DNA of 64,000 nt from JAAXKN01 sp036261625 (GTDB taxonomy: Bacteria > Bacteroidota > Ignavibacteria > Ignavibacteriales > SURF-24): assembly GCA_036261625.1 (NCBI GenBank), contig DATAKL010000044.1, positions 62,001 to 126,000 on the forward strand, read 5' to 3'. Positions 36,827 through 46,177 of this stretch are shown piece after piece. A program made the position numbers and the translations under genes. Under the pieces are notes generated by a model. It made no database searches. It was not told where the DNA came from and saw only the letters and a program-made list of their open reading frames with translations. Position 1 is the stretch's first letter. The number at the start of each line of letters is the position of its first letter.

Positions 36827-38736
36827 CCAACAGCAGAAAATTTGGAACTGATGTAAGGAAAAGTATTTTATACTACATCCTTGTTTCCTTTTGTGCCGTT
36901 TTAGTATTTCAGCTGTTTAACATGCAGGTTATTAAGCATGAGTTTTTCGACGAGAAATCAGCTGATAACAGCATTAAAGGAATAGTACAGACCCCCTTAA
37001 GGGGAGTGTTTTACGACAGAAATTATAAGATTGTTGTAAACAATAAGCCGTCCTATACTCTTCTTATTACGCCTTCTTCCTACAACAGGAAACTCAACAA
37101 TGTAATTGAAACTGTTATCGGCGCCGAACCGGGATACATCGATGAGATCCTTGAGGACAATATCCAGTATTCCAAATATATCCCGATCCGCGTTCAGAGG
37201 GATGTCAGCTTCCAGGTCATAAGCTGGATCGAGGAGAACAAGGAACAGCTCCCGGGCGTAAGCTATATAGTGGACATGGAAAGGGAGTACCCCGACAGCA
37301 TCATGGCTTCCCACATGTTCGGTTATACCAAGGAGATTTCCCGAAAGCAGCTAGAAGCCGATAAAGGCTATTACGACATGGGGGATTTCATAGGCAATAA
37401 CGGCATTGAAAAGACCTATGAAAAATACCTGAGGGGAGTAAAAGGCGTAAAGTATATGCTCGTTGATTCCAGGAGAAGGGAAATCGGGCGCTTTAAGGAC
37501 GGCCTTAACGACAAGGAATCCATTAAGGGTGACGACCTGGTCCTCACAATTGATGCAGATGCACAGAAAGCAGCCGAACGGGGCTTTAAGGGGCTCAAAG
37601 GGGCTCTCGTTGCAATTGAACCCAAAACGGGTGAGATTATTGCATTTGTGAGCTCTCCGGAGTACGACCTGAATAATTTTACAACCGTAACGCCAAAGGA
37701 GATCTGGAGAAACTTAAACAGCGACCCCGATAAGCCTCTTTACAACCGTGCCACACTTTCAGTTCTGCCTCCCGGGTCGACATTCAAGCCTTTGGCTGCA
37801 ATTGCAGCCCTGGAAGAGGGAGTTATTACTCCGCAGACTGTAATTAACTGCCCGGGAGGGTTTTATTTCGGACGCTTCTTCAAGTGCCACGGAGGCCCCC
37901 ATGGTCCAATGACAGTTGAGCATGCACTTGAGAAATCGTGCAATACTTTCTTCTATCAGCTGATTCTTAGGATAGGTCTGGACAAGTGGTCAGATTATGC
38001 AAAGAGGTTCGGCTTCGGTCACAAAACAGGCGTGGACATCAGCGAGGAGAACAGAGGTATTGTTCCTTCAACGGAATATTACAATAAAAGATACGGTCCT
38101 AACGGCTGGACAAAAGGTTTCATAGTTTCTTTAGGTATAGGACAGGGGGAACTCAGCGTAACCCCGATGCAGCTGGCGAAGTATGTCTCCTTAATTGCTA
38201 ACGACGGCAAGTCGGTTAAGCCTCACCTGGTAAGAGGTTATATGGATCCTGAGACGAAGAAGCTGGTTCCATTCAAGTTTGACCCGATAGACACCAAGGT
38301 AAGCAAAAAAACAATGGAAATTGTAAAGCACGGCATGTACCTTGTGGTCAACGGCGCCGGTACGGCAGGCAACGCAAAGATTCCCGGAATTACCGTTGCC
38401 GGAAAAACAGGAACCGCGCAGAACCCGCGTGGAAAGGATCATGCCTGGTTTATGGGGTTCGCACCATATGAGGACCCGAAGATAGCAGTAGCCGTATTGG
38501 TCGAGAACGCTGGTTTCGGCGCCACCTGGGCCGCCCCGATTGCTAAGAGCGTAATGATGGCTTACCTGAATAAATCAAGTCTGCCGCAGAACCAGACCGT
38601 TTCAAAAGATTCCAATGGACTTAAAAATCAGAATGCATTAAAAGATCAGAATGTGCCTAAAGTGCAGAATGGATCTAAAGAACAAAACAGACCTAAAGGT
38701 GAGGAGAAGATAGTTGCGGCCTCGATCAAGAATTGA
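36823..38736 (+). CDS. mrdA: Penicillin-binding protein 2 (elongasome transpeptidase)
   Basis: 637 residues. One N-terminal membrane helix, a pedestal domain and a transpeptidase domain with active-site S319 in PPGSTFKP, SCN in EKSCNTFFYQ and KTG in GKTGTAQNP. It cross-links lateral wall peptidoglycan together with RodA. The last ~50 residues are an unusual Asn/Gln/Lys-rich tail of imperfect 8- to 9-residue repeats around K-x-Q-N (DNA 38590-38700), probably flexible and periplasmic. The end overlaps rodA by 23 bases. Confidence 0.95.
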   Translation: MTNSRKFGTDVRKSILYYILVSFCAVLVFQLFNMQVIKHEFFDEKSADNSIKGIVQTPLRGVFYDRNYKIVVNNKPSYTLLITPSSYNRKLNNVIETVIGAEPGYIDEILEDNIQYSKYIPIRVQRDVSFQVISWIEENKEQLPGVSYIVDMEREYPDSIMASHMFGYTKEISRKQLEADKGYYDMGDFIGNNGIEKTYEKYLRGVKGVKYMLVDSRRREIGRFKDGLNDKESIKGDDLVLTIDADAQKAAERGFKGLKGALVAIEPKTGEIIAFVSSPEYDLNNFTTVTPKEIWRNLNSDPDKPLYNRATLSVLPPGSTFKPLAAIAALEEGVITPQTVINCPGGFYFGRFFKCHGGPHGPMTVEHALEKSCNTFFYQLILRIGLDKWSDYAKRFGFGHKTGVDISEENRGIVPSTEYYNKRYGPNGWTKGFIVSLGIGQGELSVTPMQLAKYVSLIANDGKSVKPHLVRGYMDPETKKLVPFKFDPIDTKVSKKTMEIVKHGMYLVVNGAGTAGNAKIPGITVAGKTGTAQNPRGKDHAWFMGFAPYEDPKIAVAVLVENAGFGATWAAPIAKSVMMAYLNKSSLPQNQTVSKDSNGLKNQNALKDQNVPKVQNGSKEQNRPKGEEKIVAASIKN

Positions 38737-39961
38737 TTATCAGTTAGAAGACAAATTTGATGTAGTACTGTTTCTCTCGGTATTTTTACTGACAGGAATA
38801 GGCCTAGTTGCAATCTACAGCGCAACGCTGCATAATCCCTCTGCGAGCGGAAACTTCACAAAGCAGCTCTTTTGGGTTGGTGTTTCTACGACTATATTTT
38901 TTATTACCTATTTTGCCTCCCCAAGGAGCTTTAATTTGGTTTCCGTGCCGTCCTATATCTTTACCATACTTCTTCTTGTTGCGGTGCTTGTTATTGGAAA
39001 AAGGGTCTACGGTCAGAAGTGCTGGATTGATATCGGGCCTTTCAGCATGCAGCCATCCGAGTTTGCAAAGGTCGGTACGGTACTTTTCCTTTCTATGTTC
39101 TTAAGCCGTGAGAAAACAAACATTGAATCTATCTGGAGCATAATTACTGGTTTTGCTATCGGCTTCATACCCGTCATACTGATTCTTTTGGAGCCTGATA
39201 TGGGCACGGCGCTGGTATTCCTTTCTCTGACAGTTGTACTTGTTTTCTGGAAGGGGATCAGCCTTTTCGGCCTGTTTACGATGATTTCGCCCGGGCTTGC
39301 TGTTTTTTCATCAATGTTCGGGACTGTACCTTTTATAATTTGCCTTGCTGCAGTTGCTGCCGGGCTTTTCTTTTTCAAAAAGAAACTGATCATAAGCGGC
39401 GCAATCTTTGCCATGAACCTTGGTGCCGGATTTATCTTTAACTTTGTATTTAAGTACTTAAGTCCGCACCAGAAACAGCTGATTGAAACCTTTGTCGACC
39501 CGAACAGTGATCCTCTTGGCGCCGGCTATAACGCAATTCAGGCTAAAGTCGCAATCGGTTCAGGCGGACTGTTGGGCAAGGGATACCTGATGGGAAACCA
39601 GACTCAGCTGAGGTTTATACCGGAGCAGTGGACAGACTTTATTTTCTGCGTTATCGGGGAGGAATTCGGCCTGATTGGAAGCCTTATTGTAGTCAGTCTC
39701 TTCTTTTTCCTTTTCTTCAGGCTTCTTAAAATAGCCTCTCAGGTACGGGAGAGAAACGAGTTTAACAGCTTTGTTGTCATAGGCACTCTGGCCGTGCTTT
39801 TTACCCACTTTGCAATTAATATCGGCATGACAGTCGGCCTTATGCCGATTATAGGCGTTCCGCTTCCTTTCCTAAGCTATGGCGGAAGCTCGCTTATGGC
39901 AAATATGTTCCTCGTTGGAATTGTAGCCAATATTTACAAAAACAGAAAGCAGTATACCTGA
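38714..39961 (+). CDS. rodA: SEDS-family glycosyltransferase RodA
   Basis: 415 residues with about ten membrane helices. Signatures include AIYSAT, LLEPDMGTALVF, QFIPEQ-like RFIPEQWTDFIF and the C-terminal PLPFLSYGGSSL. It polymerises lipid II with PBP2. The start is a TTG inside mrdA, supported by GAGGAG seven bases upstream (38701-38706); no ATG is available nearby. pyrF follows by 21 bp. Confidence 0.94.
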   Translation: MRPRSRIDYQLEDKFDVVLFLSVFLLTGIGLVAIYSATLHNPSASGNFTKQLFWVGVSTTIFFITYFASPRSFNLVSVPSYIFTILLLVAVLVIGKRVYGQKCWIDIGPFSMQPSEFAKVGTVLFLSMFLSREKTNIESIWSIITGFAIGFIPVILILLEPDMGTALVFLSLTVVLVFWKGISLFGLFTMISPGLAVFSSMFGTVPFIICLAAVAAGLFFFKKKLIISGAIFAMNLGAGFIFNFVFKYLSPHQKQLIETFVDPNSDPLGAGYNAIQAKVAIGSGGLLGKGYLMGNQTQLRFIPEQWTDFIFCVIGEEFGLIGSLIVVSLFFFLFFRLLKIASQVRERNEFNSFVVIGTLAVLFTHFAINIGMTVGLMPIIGVPLPFLSYGGSSLMANMFLVGIVANIYKNRKQYT

Positions 39962-39982
39962 TAACTTAAAAACCGGTTTAAC

Positions 39983-40792
39983 ATGACTTCACAGGAAAAA
40001 CTTCAAAAAAAGCTGAATGAGGGAAAGCACATAACCGTCGGTCTGGATACCGATATAAAGAAAATCCCAAAGCATCTTTTAAGTGAAAAAGATCCCGTTC
40101 TGAAGTTCAACGAGATCATAATTGAAAATACCAGCCAATTTGCCTCATCCTACAAACTGAACCTGGCATTCTATGAAAAAGAGGGAAGCCGGGGTCTGGA
40201 GCTCCTCCAGAAGACACTGGAACTTATCCCTAAGGACATTCTTACCATTGGAGACGCAAAAAGAGGGGACATTGGTAATACCAGCCAGATGTATGCCCAA
40301 AGCATATTCGAGCACTTTAAGTTTGATTCCGTGACCCTTCACCCGTATATGGGTTTTGACTCAGTGGAGCCCTTCCTTCAGTACGAGGAGAGGCTGAGTT
40401 TCATGCTCGCCCTTACATCCAACCCCGGATCGAAGGATTTTGAAAAGCTGGAGCTTAAAGACGGGCGCTACCTTTACCAGGAAGTGATCTCGAAGGTAAA
40501 AAAGTGGAACAGTAAGAATAACTGCGGCATAGTTTTCGGCGCTACAAATGAAAAAGAGCTTTCTGAGAACGTCGGTTCATTTGATGATCTCTTTGTGCTT
40601 CTTCCTGGCATCGGTGCCCAGGGGGGAAGTCTGGAGGCTGTGGTAGAGGCCTTTAAGGAAAGCAAAAAGGAAAAATTCCTCATCAATGTAAGCCGCGGGC
40701 TGATTTATAAGGACAATAGCCCGTCCTTCGGCAGAGCGGCCAAGGAAGAGATCATCAGCCTTAACATCAAGGTTGCCGGGATCTGGAATTAA
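39983..40792 (+). CDS. pyrF: Orotidine 5'-phosphate decarboxylase
   Basis: 269 residues, the longer bacterial type. HITVGLDTDIKKIP is the first strand and DAKRGDIGNTSQMY holds the catalytic Lys-Asp cluster. LLPGIGAQGGS is a phosphate loop. It makes UMP in the last step of pyrimidine synthesis. It closes the mre-mrdA-rodA transcription unit before a strong terminator. Confidence 0.94.
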   Translation: MTSQEKLQKKLNEGKHITVGLDTDIKKIPKHLLSEKDPVLKFNEIIIENTSQFASSYKLNLAFYEKEGSRGLELLQKTLELIPKDILTIGDAKRGDIGNTSQMYAQSIFEHFKFDSVTLHPYMGFDSVEPFLQYEERLSFMLALTSNPGSKDFEKLELKDGRYLYQEVISKVKKWNSKNNCGIVFGATNEKELSENVGSFDDLFVLLPGIGAQGGSLEAVVEAFKESKKEKFLINVSRGLIYKDNSPSFGRAAKEEIISLNIKVAGIWN

Positions 40793-40834
40793 GAGGGAAA
40801 AAGGTTTCAGGTTGCTTAAAAATCGGTCAATTAA

Positions 40835-40861
40835 TAAAAAATGAGCTTCGGCTCATTTTTT
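40835..40861 (+). terminator. Terminator after pyrF
   Basis: AAAAAATGAGC and GCTCATTTTTT form an 11-bp stem capped by a TTCG tetraloop, the classic stable form, with a T-run built into the right arm. Confidence 0.93.
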
Positions 40862-40957
40862 ATTTGAAAAGCAGGATTTTAAGAAATAAATTTATATATT
40901 ATATAGTCTCAGGTTCTCATATATCATCCGTATTGACCATAAAATTGAGGATATCAT

Positions 40958-42454
40958 ATGAACCGTGTTACTAAAGTCACTGAAAAAGCCCTCTACGAAG
41001 TCTGGAAATCAGAGGACTTAAAAAAGCTGATAAGCACAATCGACGGTGAGTCGGTATCCATTATGGATGCCGGGTTCCACAATACAGACACCTCGGGTCC
41101 AGATTTTAAGAATGCCAGGATTCGAATAGGCAATCTGACCTATGTGGGGGATGTTGAGATTGATGTTGACGTCAGTGACTGGCGCAGCCACGGGCACTAT
41201 CAGGACCAAAAGTATACCAGTGTCATTCTTCATGTAGTTCTCAATAATAAACACCGCCATCCGTTTGTTTACAGCTCAGATAAAAGAAAAATCCCGGTTC
41301 TCTGCATTACAGATTTCATAGACAGCAGCCTTTCCATCGAAGCCTTAGAGGAAGCTTCAAATGAAGCCGGCTCAGGAATCAACCATTTAAGATGCACACA
41401 GAAAAGCCAGAAGATAGAAAACAAATTAAAGATCGATTTTCTTTATAATCTGGGCATTCAACGTTTCCGTAAAAGATGCGATAAGATATATGCCAGGCTC
41501 AAGGAACTGGCTTATATTAAGGAACTTGACATGAAGGAGCCCGTAATAGGCTACGATCTGACGGAAGAGTTTCAGGCGAGGGAGTTTTCATTTAAGGATT
41601 TTAAGAATAAGGATCTCTGGCAGCAGCTTTTCTATGAATTTCTCTTCGAGGCCCTTGGCTACTCAAACAACAAGGCTATCATGCTTAAGCTCTCTCAGTC
41701 GGCTAATATCCGCTTCTTACGCTCAGCCGTCTATGAAGCAAATTCACTTGATACAATAAGAGCCTGCCTATTTTACATTTCGGGGCTCATTTCCCCGGAG
41801 AAAACCTACAGCAATCCTGAAGTTTCAGAATATGCAGACAAAACAGTTAAGATCTGGAATACAATAAAAGACCGCTACGACGGAAAGATCTACAGTGACG
41901 TCAGCTGGCACTTCTTCAAATTAAGACCTCAGAACTTTCCGACGATCCGTCTTGCCGGCGGCGCAGTGCTGCTGCACAGGATCATGTTTGAGGATATGCT
42001 GGGAAGAATGATCAAGAAATTTGAGGAGATAAAAAACAGGGAAGTTCTCCTCCGTTCGGTAAAATCCCTTTTTATAGTTCCTTCAGACGGCTTCTGGAAA
42101 AGCCACTATGTGCTGGACAAGACGGCCGAAGATGAAATAAAGTACTTTATCGGGGGCTCCAGAATAGATGATATTATCATAAATATTGTTCTGCCGTTTG
42201 TATCCATATATTCCGAAATTCACGGGAACAGGGATCTTTCAAGGAACGTTCTGCAGATATTCTCCTCGTACGTTCAGCCCGACAACAACAACATCGTAAA
42301 AACCGTAGCCAGTTCTCTCCAGGTTGAAGACTCATGGAAAAGGAGCGTACTCTCGCAGGGGATGATTGAGCTCTTCAGGAATTTCTGCTCCAGGGATAAG
42401 TGCCGCGAGTGCGAGATAGGGAAAGTGCTGACAGAAGAAGGAATTAAAAATTAA
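40958..42454 (+). CDS. DUF2851-family protein
   Basis: 498 residues. It belongs to the DUF2851 family common in Bacteroidota: GPDFKNARIRIG, GDVEIDVDVSDWRSHGH, YTSVILHVV, NFPTIRLA and a C-terminal Cys cluster CSRDKCRECEIG. The family has no known activity that I can name. In the family the first motif usually reads VEIH; this copy has Asp in place of the His. There is no signal peptide, so it is cytosolic. It stands alone behind the pyrF terminator. Confidence 0.82.
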   Translation: MNRVTKVTEKALYEVWKSEDLKKLISTIDGESVSIMDAGFHNTDTSGPDFKNARIRIGNLTYVGDVEIDVDVSDWRSHGHYQDQKYTSVILHVVLNNKHRHPFVYSSDKRKIPVLCITDFIDSSLSIEALEEASNEAGSGINHLRCTQKSQKIENKLKIDFLYNLGIQRFRKRCDKIYARLKELAYIKELDMKEPVIGYDLTEEFQAREFSFKDFKNKDLWQQLFYEFLFEALGYSNNKAIMLKLSQSANIRFLRSAVYEANSLDTIRACLFYISGLISPEKTYSNPEVSEYADKTVKIWNTIKDRYDGKIYSDVSWHFFKLRPQNFPTIRLAGGAVLLHRIMFEDMLGRMIKKFEEIKNREVLLRSVKSLFIVPSDGFWKSHYVLDKTAEDEIKYFIGGSRIDDIIINIVLPFVSIYSEIHGNRDLSRNVLQIFSSYVQPDNNNIVKTVASSLQVEDSWKRSVLSQGMIELFRNFCSRDKCRECEIGKVLTEEGIKN

Positions 42455-42464
42455 AAATTAAAAA
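42442..42464 (+). repeat. Short AAAATTA repeat across a stop codon
   Basis: About three copies of AAAATTA run across the stop of the DUF2851 gene. The same motif follows mutS at 54360. Confidence 0.7.
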
Positions 42465-42672
42465 GCAGGGGCCGAGTGCTTTGGGGGCTTACATACCTCA
42501 TATCTTAACCATAAGGGCTTACGATTGCTCACGAAAAGGCTTTTAGCCTGAAGAACAATTTGACTTCCTTTAATATTTTCTATAATCTTAAAATTTATTA
42601 TAATTATTCTGATGCAATCGGTTTTGCAATAGAGTTCCTGTTTAATTATTGAAAATAAAAAGAGAGAATTAT

Positions 42673-43464
42673 ATGGATTTTCAGTTGAAAGACAAGACAG
42701 TACTTGTAACAGCTTCCAGTTCAGGTATAGGGCGTGCAGTGGCAGAGATTTTTGTGCAGGAGGGCTGCAATGTGGCTATCTGCGCGCGTACAAAAGAGAG
42801 CTTAATTAAAGCTGCAGATGAGATAAAGAAAGCCTACGGAGTTGAGCCTTTATGGTGTGTATGCGATATAAATGCTGCAAAGGATATCAGTACGACAATC
42901 GATGTGGTAAATAAGAACTTCGGGCATATTGATATACTGGTCAATAACTGCGGTGGACCGGTGCCGGGCATTTTTGAAAATCTGAATGATGAGGAGTGGC
43001 AGTCGGCATTCGAACAGGTTCTTCTGAGCGTTGTAAGGTTCAGCCGGGCTGTCCTTCCGATGATGAAGGAACGCAGGTGGGGCAGGATCATTAATTTAAC
43101 TTCAATTGCGGTCAAGCAGCCCCTGGAGAACCTCATGCTTTCAAACAGCCTTAGGAATGCGGTAATCGGATTTACCAAAACCCTCAGCAATGAAGCCGGT
43201 AAGTACAATGTAACGGTAAACAGCGTAGCCCCCGGCTACACGCTTACAAAAAGACTTTATGAGCTTTCCATTAACAGGGCAAAGCTAACAGGAGAAAGCC
43301 ACGAGCATACACTGGCTGAGATGGCAAAGGAAGTGCCTCTTTCGCGCCTGGCCAGGCCTGACGAAATTGCCTCGGCAGTTGTATACCTGGCAAGTGAACA
43401 GGCCGGCTATATAACAGGCAATACGATCCAGGTCGACGGAGGCTTATATAAAGGGGTTTACTAG
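42673..43464 (+). CDS. Short-chain dehydrogenase-like protein lacking the usual YxxxK
   Basis: 263 residues, Rossmann fold with a modified nucleotide motif (TASSSGIGRA in place of TGxxxGIG) and the NNCGG motif. The catalytic Ser remains (INLTSIAV), but the expected Tyr-x-x-x-Lys reads LSNSLRNAV. These features match the FabG-like subgroup whose members depart from the SDR tetrad. C-terminal VNSVAPGYTLTKRL and ITGNTIQVDGG are normal. ATG 42673 is chosen; an upstream in-frame TTG (42649) adds only eight residues. Activity is uncertain. Confidence 0.85.
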   Translation: MDFQLKDKTVLVTASSSGIGRAVAEIFVQEGCNVAICARTKESLIKAADEIKKAYGVEPLWCVCDINAAKDISTTIDVVNKNFGHIDILVNNCGGPVPGIFENLNDEEWQSAFEQVLLSVVRFSRAVLPMMKERRWGRIINLTSIAVKQPLENLMLSNSLRNAVIGFTKTLSNEAGKYNVTVNSVAPGYTLTKRLYELSINRAKLTGESHEHTLAEMAKEVPLSRLARPDEIASAVVYLASEQAGYITGNTIQVDGGLYKGVY

Positions 43465-43574
43465 GAAAGGTCTTGGAAAGAAAGTCATATGTACGTAGTG
43501 TAAAAGGTTTGAACGGAATGATTCTTTTATGAATTATTAGTACATTTGACTTTCTTTTATTAAAAACGAACAAA

Positions 43575-45131
43575 ATGATAAAAAAGCTTGAACTTGCGGT
43601 TGAACCGGAAAAGATTTTAGATAATGACTACATAAAAAAAGCTGCCTCAGAGAAACTTCACGTCAGCCTCCAGGATATTACCACGGTCATTCAGGAAAGG
43701 CGTTCCATTGATGCCCGAAGCAGAAGGCCCGTATACAGGGTGACTGCCAGTGTGTTCATAAATGAAACCCCGCCTGAAATCTACCCTCACATAGATTACC
43801 AAAAGGTAAAAGGAAAGAAGAAGGTAATAATAGTAGGATTCGGCCCTGCCGGAATGTTTGCATCACTTAAGCTAATTGAACTCGGCATTAAGCCAATAGT
43901 TTTTGAAAGGGGCAAGGACGTGCAGTCAAGAAGGCGCGATCTTCGTGCAATTCAGCAGTTCAGCGAGGTTGATCCCGATTCCAATTACTGTTTCGGGGAA
44001 GGGGGCGCCGGAACCTACAGCGACGGCAAGCTTTACACCAGAAGCAACAAAAGAGGCGACATAAAAAAGATTCTGGGAGTCCTGGTGCAGCACGGGGCAG
44101 ATGAAAGCATAATGATTGAGGCACATCCGCACATCGGAAGCAACAAACTCCCCAAAATTGTTCAGGCCATAAGAGAGACTGTAATCAGTTCCGGCGGGGA
44201 GGTCTATTTTAACTCGAGGGTTACAGATTTTATTATTAAAGATGGCAGAATTCTGGGAGTAATTGTAAACGGAGGCGCGGAGTTTATGGCCGATGCCGTA
44301 ATCCTGGCTACGGGGCATTCGGCAAGGGACATATTCTATCTCCTGGACAGGCACAAACTTACAATTGAGGCCAAGCCTTTTGCCATGGGTGTCAGGATCG
44401 AGCACCCGCAGAGGATCATTGATGAGATTCAGTATCACTCAAAAGAAAGAAGCGCAGCGCTTCCGGCTGCAAGCTACAGCCTTACATGCCAGGTAGAGGA
44501 AAGGGGGGTATTCTCATTCTGCATGTGTCCTGGAGGAATAATAATTCCAGCCTCAACAAGTCAGGATGAGCTTGTATTAAACGGCATGTCGGTTTCAAGA
44601 CGCGACTCAAAGTTTGCCAATTCTGGCTTTGTAGTAACGGTTAATGAAGAGGACTGGGCAAAGTATTCCTCACACGGTCCTTTTGCGGGTCTGGAATATC
44701 AGAAGGAAGTAGAAAAAATCGCATATGAGGCAGGCGGCAGAACTCAGAGGGCGCCGGCGCAGAGGGTGACAGATTTTGTGAATGGAAAGGTTTCAGCCAC
44801 ACTTCCCGAGACGTCTTATATACCGGGAATTACATCCTCTCCGCTTCACGAAGTGCTTCCCCTGGAGATCTCGAAGCGTCTTAAAGGGGCCCTTCTGGAA
44901 TTCGGGAAGAAGATGAGAGGCTACTTTACCGAAGAAGCCCAGATGCTGGCAGCCGAGACCAGAACGAGCTCGCCTGTAAGGGTCCCGAGGGACAATGAGA
45001 CATTTATGCATATTAATCTTCAAGGACTTTTCCCGAGCGGAGAAGGGGCAGGGTATGCCGGTGGCATTGTTTCGGCTGCAATGGACGGGGAGAACTGTGC
45101 CGAAGCCGCGGCAAAATATATAAAGATATAG
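43575..45131 (+). CDS. FAD-dependent oxidoreductase (COG2509 type)
   Basis: 518 residues. An N-terminal ~85-residue domain precedes the FAD motif IIVGFGPAGMFASLKL. FGEGGAGTYSDGKLYTR, ILATGHSARD and the C-terminal GLFPSGEGAGYAGGIVSAAMDG are typical of this uncharacterised flavoprotein group, which is widespread in bacteria. No membrane segment. The physiological substrate is unknown. Confidence 0.88.
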   Translation: MIKKLELAVEPEKILDNDYIKKAASEKLHVSLQDITTVIQERRSIDARSRRPVYRVTASVFINETPPEIYPHIDYQKVKGKKKVIIVGFGPAGMFASLKLIELGIKPIVFERGKDVQSRRRDLRAIQQFSEVDPDSNYCFGEGGAGTYSDGKLYTRSNKRGDIKKILGVLVQHGADESIMIEAHPHIGSNKLPKIVQAIRETVISSGGEVYFNSRVTDFIIKDGRILGVIVNGGAEFMADAVILATGHSARDIFYLLDRHKLTIEAKPFAMGVRIEHPQRIIDEIQYHSKERSAALPAASYSLTCQVEERGVFSFCMCPGGIIIPASTSQDELVLNGMSVSRRDSKFANSGFVVTVNEEDWAKYSSHGPFAGLEYQKEVEKIAYEAGGRTQRAPAQRVTDFVNGKVSATLPETSYIPGITSSPLHEVLPLEISKRLKGALLEFGKKMRGYFTEEAQMLAAETRTSSPVRVPRDNETFMHINLQGLFPSGEGAGYAGGIVSAAMDGENCAEAAAKYIKI

Positions 45132-45163
45132 TTTGTCCTGAATTATTAAATCGCTTATTTTTG
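45132..45163 (+). promoter_or_regulatory. Bacteroidota-type promoter match
   Basis: TTTG (45132-45135), 20 bp, TATTTTTG (45156-45163) agrees with the TTTG/TAnnTTTG form known from Bacteroidota primary sigma factors. It lies 46 bp before the thioredoxin-like gene. Confidence 0.5.
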
Positions 45164-45209
45164 TAATGTTAATGGGTTGGGAATTAATTCTTAAAATAGA
45201 GGAGTTGCC

Positions 45210-45725
45210 TTGAAAAACATTAAAATAATTTTATTTGCCTTTGTACTCTTTGCTCTTTACGCAACGGGTTATGCCCAGGAAGCCAAAACAGAGAAGGTTG
45301 AGAAGAATGCTTCAAACATAGAAAAGTTCGATCCCAAGAGGGATGCGGCAAAGGACATTGAAAACGCGGTAGTTGAAGCAAAGAAATCCGGGAAGAACAT
45401 TCTTCTTGACGTAGGAGGCGAGTGGTGCCCCTGGTGCCGTGCCTTAAGCAAGCTTATGGCGGAGAACAAAGAAATAGCCGATTACATGAAAGCAAACTAT
45501 GTAGTTGTAAAAGTAAATTTCAGCAAGGAAAACAAGAACGAGGCAGTGCTTTCAAAATATCCCAAGATCCCCGGATATCCTCATCTCTTTGTCCTCGACA
45601 GTGAAGGAAAGCTCCTGCACTCACAGGATACCGGAGTCCTAGAGTCAGGCAAAGGTCACGATCCGGAAAAGGTATTAAACTTCCTTAAAGAGTGGTCTCC
45701 AAAGAACGTAAAGAAAGCAAGCTGA
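45210..45725 (+). CDS. Secreted thioredoxin-like protein (CPWC)
   Basis: 171 residues, TTG start with GAGGAG upstream. Signal peptide to ~22 (TGYAQ). The thioredoxin fold has the redox pair C73-P-W-C76 in GGEWCPWCRALS and a cis-Pro in PGYPHLFVLD. It belongs to the thioredoxin_7/DUF255-like group and probably reduces or isomerises disulfides in the periplasm. Own promoter and terminator, so a single-gene unit. Confidence 0.88.
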   Translation: MKNIKIILFAFVLFALYATGYAQEAKTEKVEKNASNIEKFDPKRDAAKDIENAVVEAKKSGKNILLDVGGEWCPWCRALSKLMAENKEIADYMKANYVVVKVNFSKENKNEAVLSKYPKIPGYPHLFVLDSEGKLLHSQDTGVLESGKGHDPEKVLNFLKEWSPKNVKKAS

Positions 45726-45746
45726 TAAAAAGACAGAATTGAATTA

Positions 45747-45774
45747 CAAAAGCCCTTAGCAATAAGGGCTTTTT
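45747..45774 (+). terminator. Terminator after the thioredoxin-like gene
   Basis: AAAAGCCCTTA and TAAGGGCTTTT with a GCAA loop, followed by TG and more T. Confidence 0.9.
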
Positions 45775-45795
45775 GTTTATTACGGATGTATTCAA

Positions 45796-45814
45796 ATGCC
45801 GCGGTCAGCGGCAT
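45796..45814. repeat. Small hairpin next to element A
   Basis: ATGCCGC and GCGGCAT are perfect 7-bp arms around five bases. It sits 8 bp before nested-palindrome element A. Confidence 0.6.
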
Positions 45815-45822
45815 GGTATTGA

Positions 45823-45882
45823 TAGCCTGGGGTGACAAATCCGTCTTTGACGGATGCAGGAACCCCAGGGATAGGATCCCCC
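45823..45882 (+). repeat. Nested-palindrome element, copy A
   Basis: Outer arms CCTGGGGT/ACCCCAGG enclose inner arms ATCCGTC/GACGGAT (45826-45869), followed by GGATAGGATCCCCC. The layout and many bases are shared with copies B (47452) and C (47609, inverted). It resembles REP/MITE-like dispersed repeats. No coding capacity. The rest of this 450-bp gap (45883-46177) holds a GGGG-TTT-CCCC hairpin near 45967 and no gene. Confidence 0.75.
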
Positions 45883-46177
45883 ACCACACCCCCCGAGCCG
45901 CAGCAGCCGCGACATGCTCCGATCCCATGGCGCCCAAATTTTAGTGAATTTGGTTATGTTTTATGGGGCATGGGGTTTCCCCAATGAATTTCCGCCTATA
46001 AAATATGCAGCCGCCTGCGGGACCCCGTGTGTTAAAGATAATTCCGAAAACGTTCCTGCTATCAAATATTTTCAAAGAATAGAGAATTATATGTTTGACA
46101 ATAAATATAATTTTCCCAATTATTACTCTTGCCATTGTTTCCCATGTAGGGTTTAATTACTAATTAAGGGATATAAA

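Noticed and set aside
44793..45023. 76-codon minus-strand frame opposite the COG2509 gene
   Set aside because: Shadow frame of a well-supported gene on the other strand.
45883..46157. 80-codon plus-strand frame (45914-46156) between element A and the membrane-protein gene
   Set aside because: No ribosome site, odd composition, and it runs through hairpin-rich repeat DNA.
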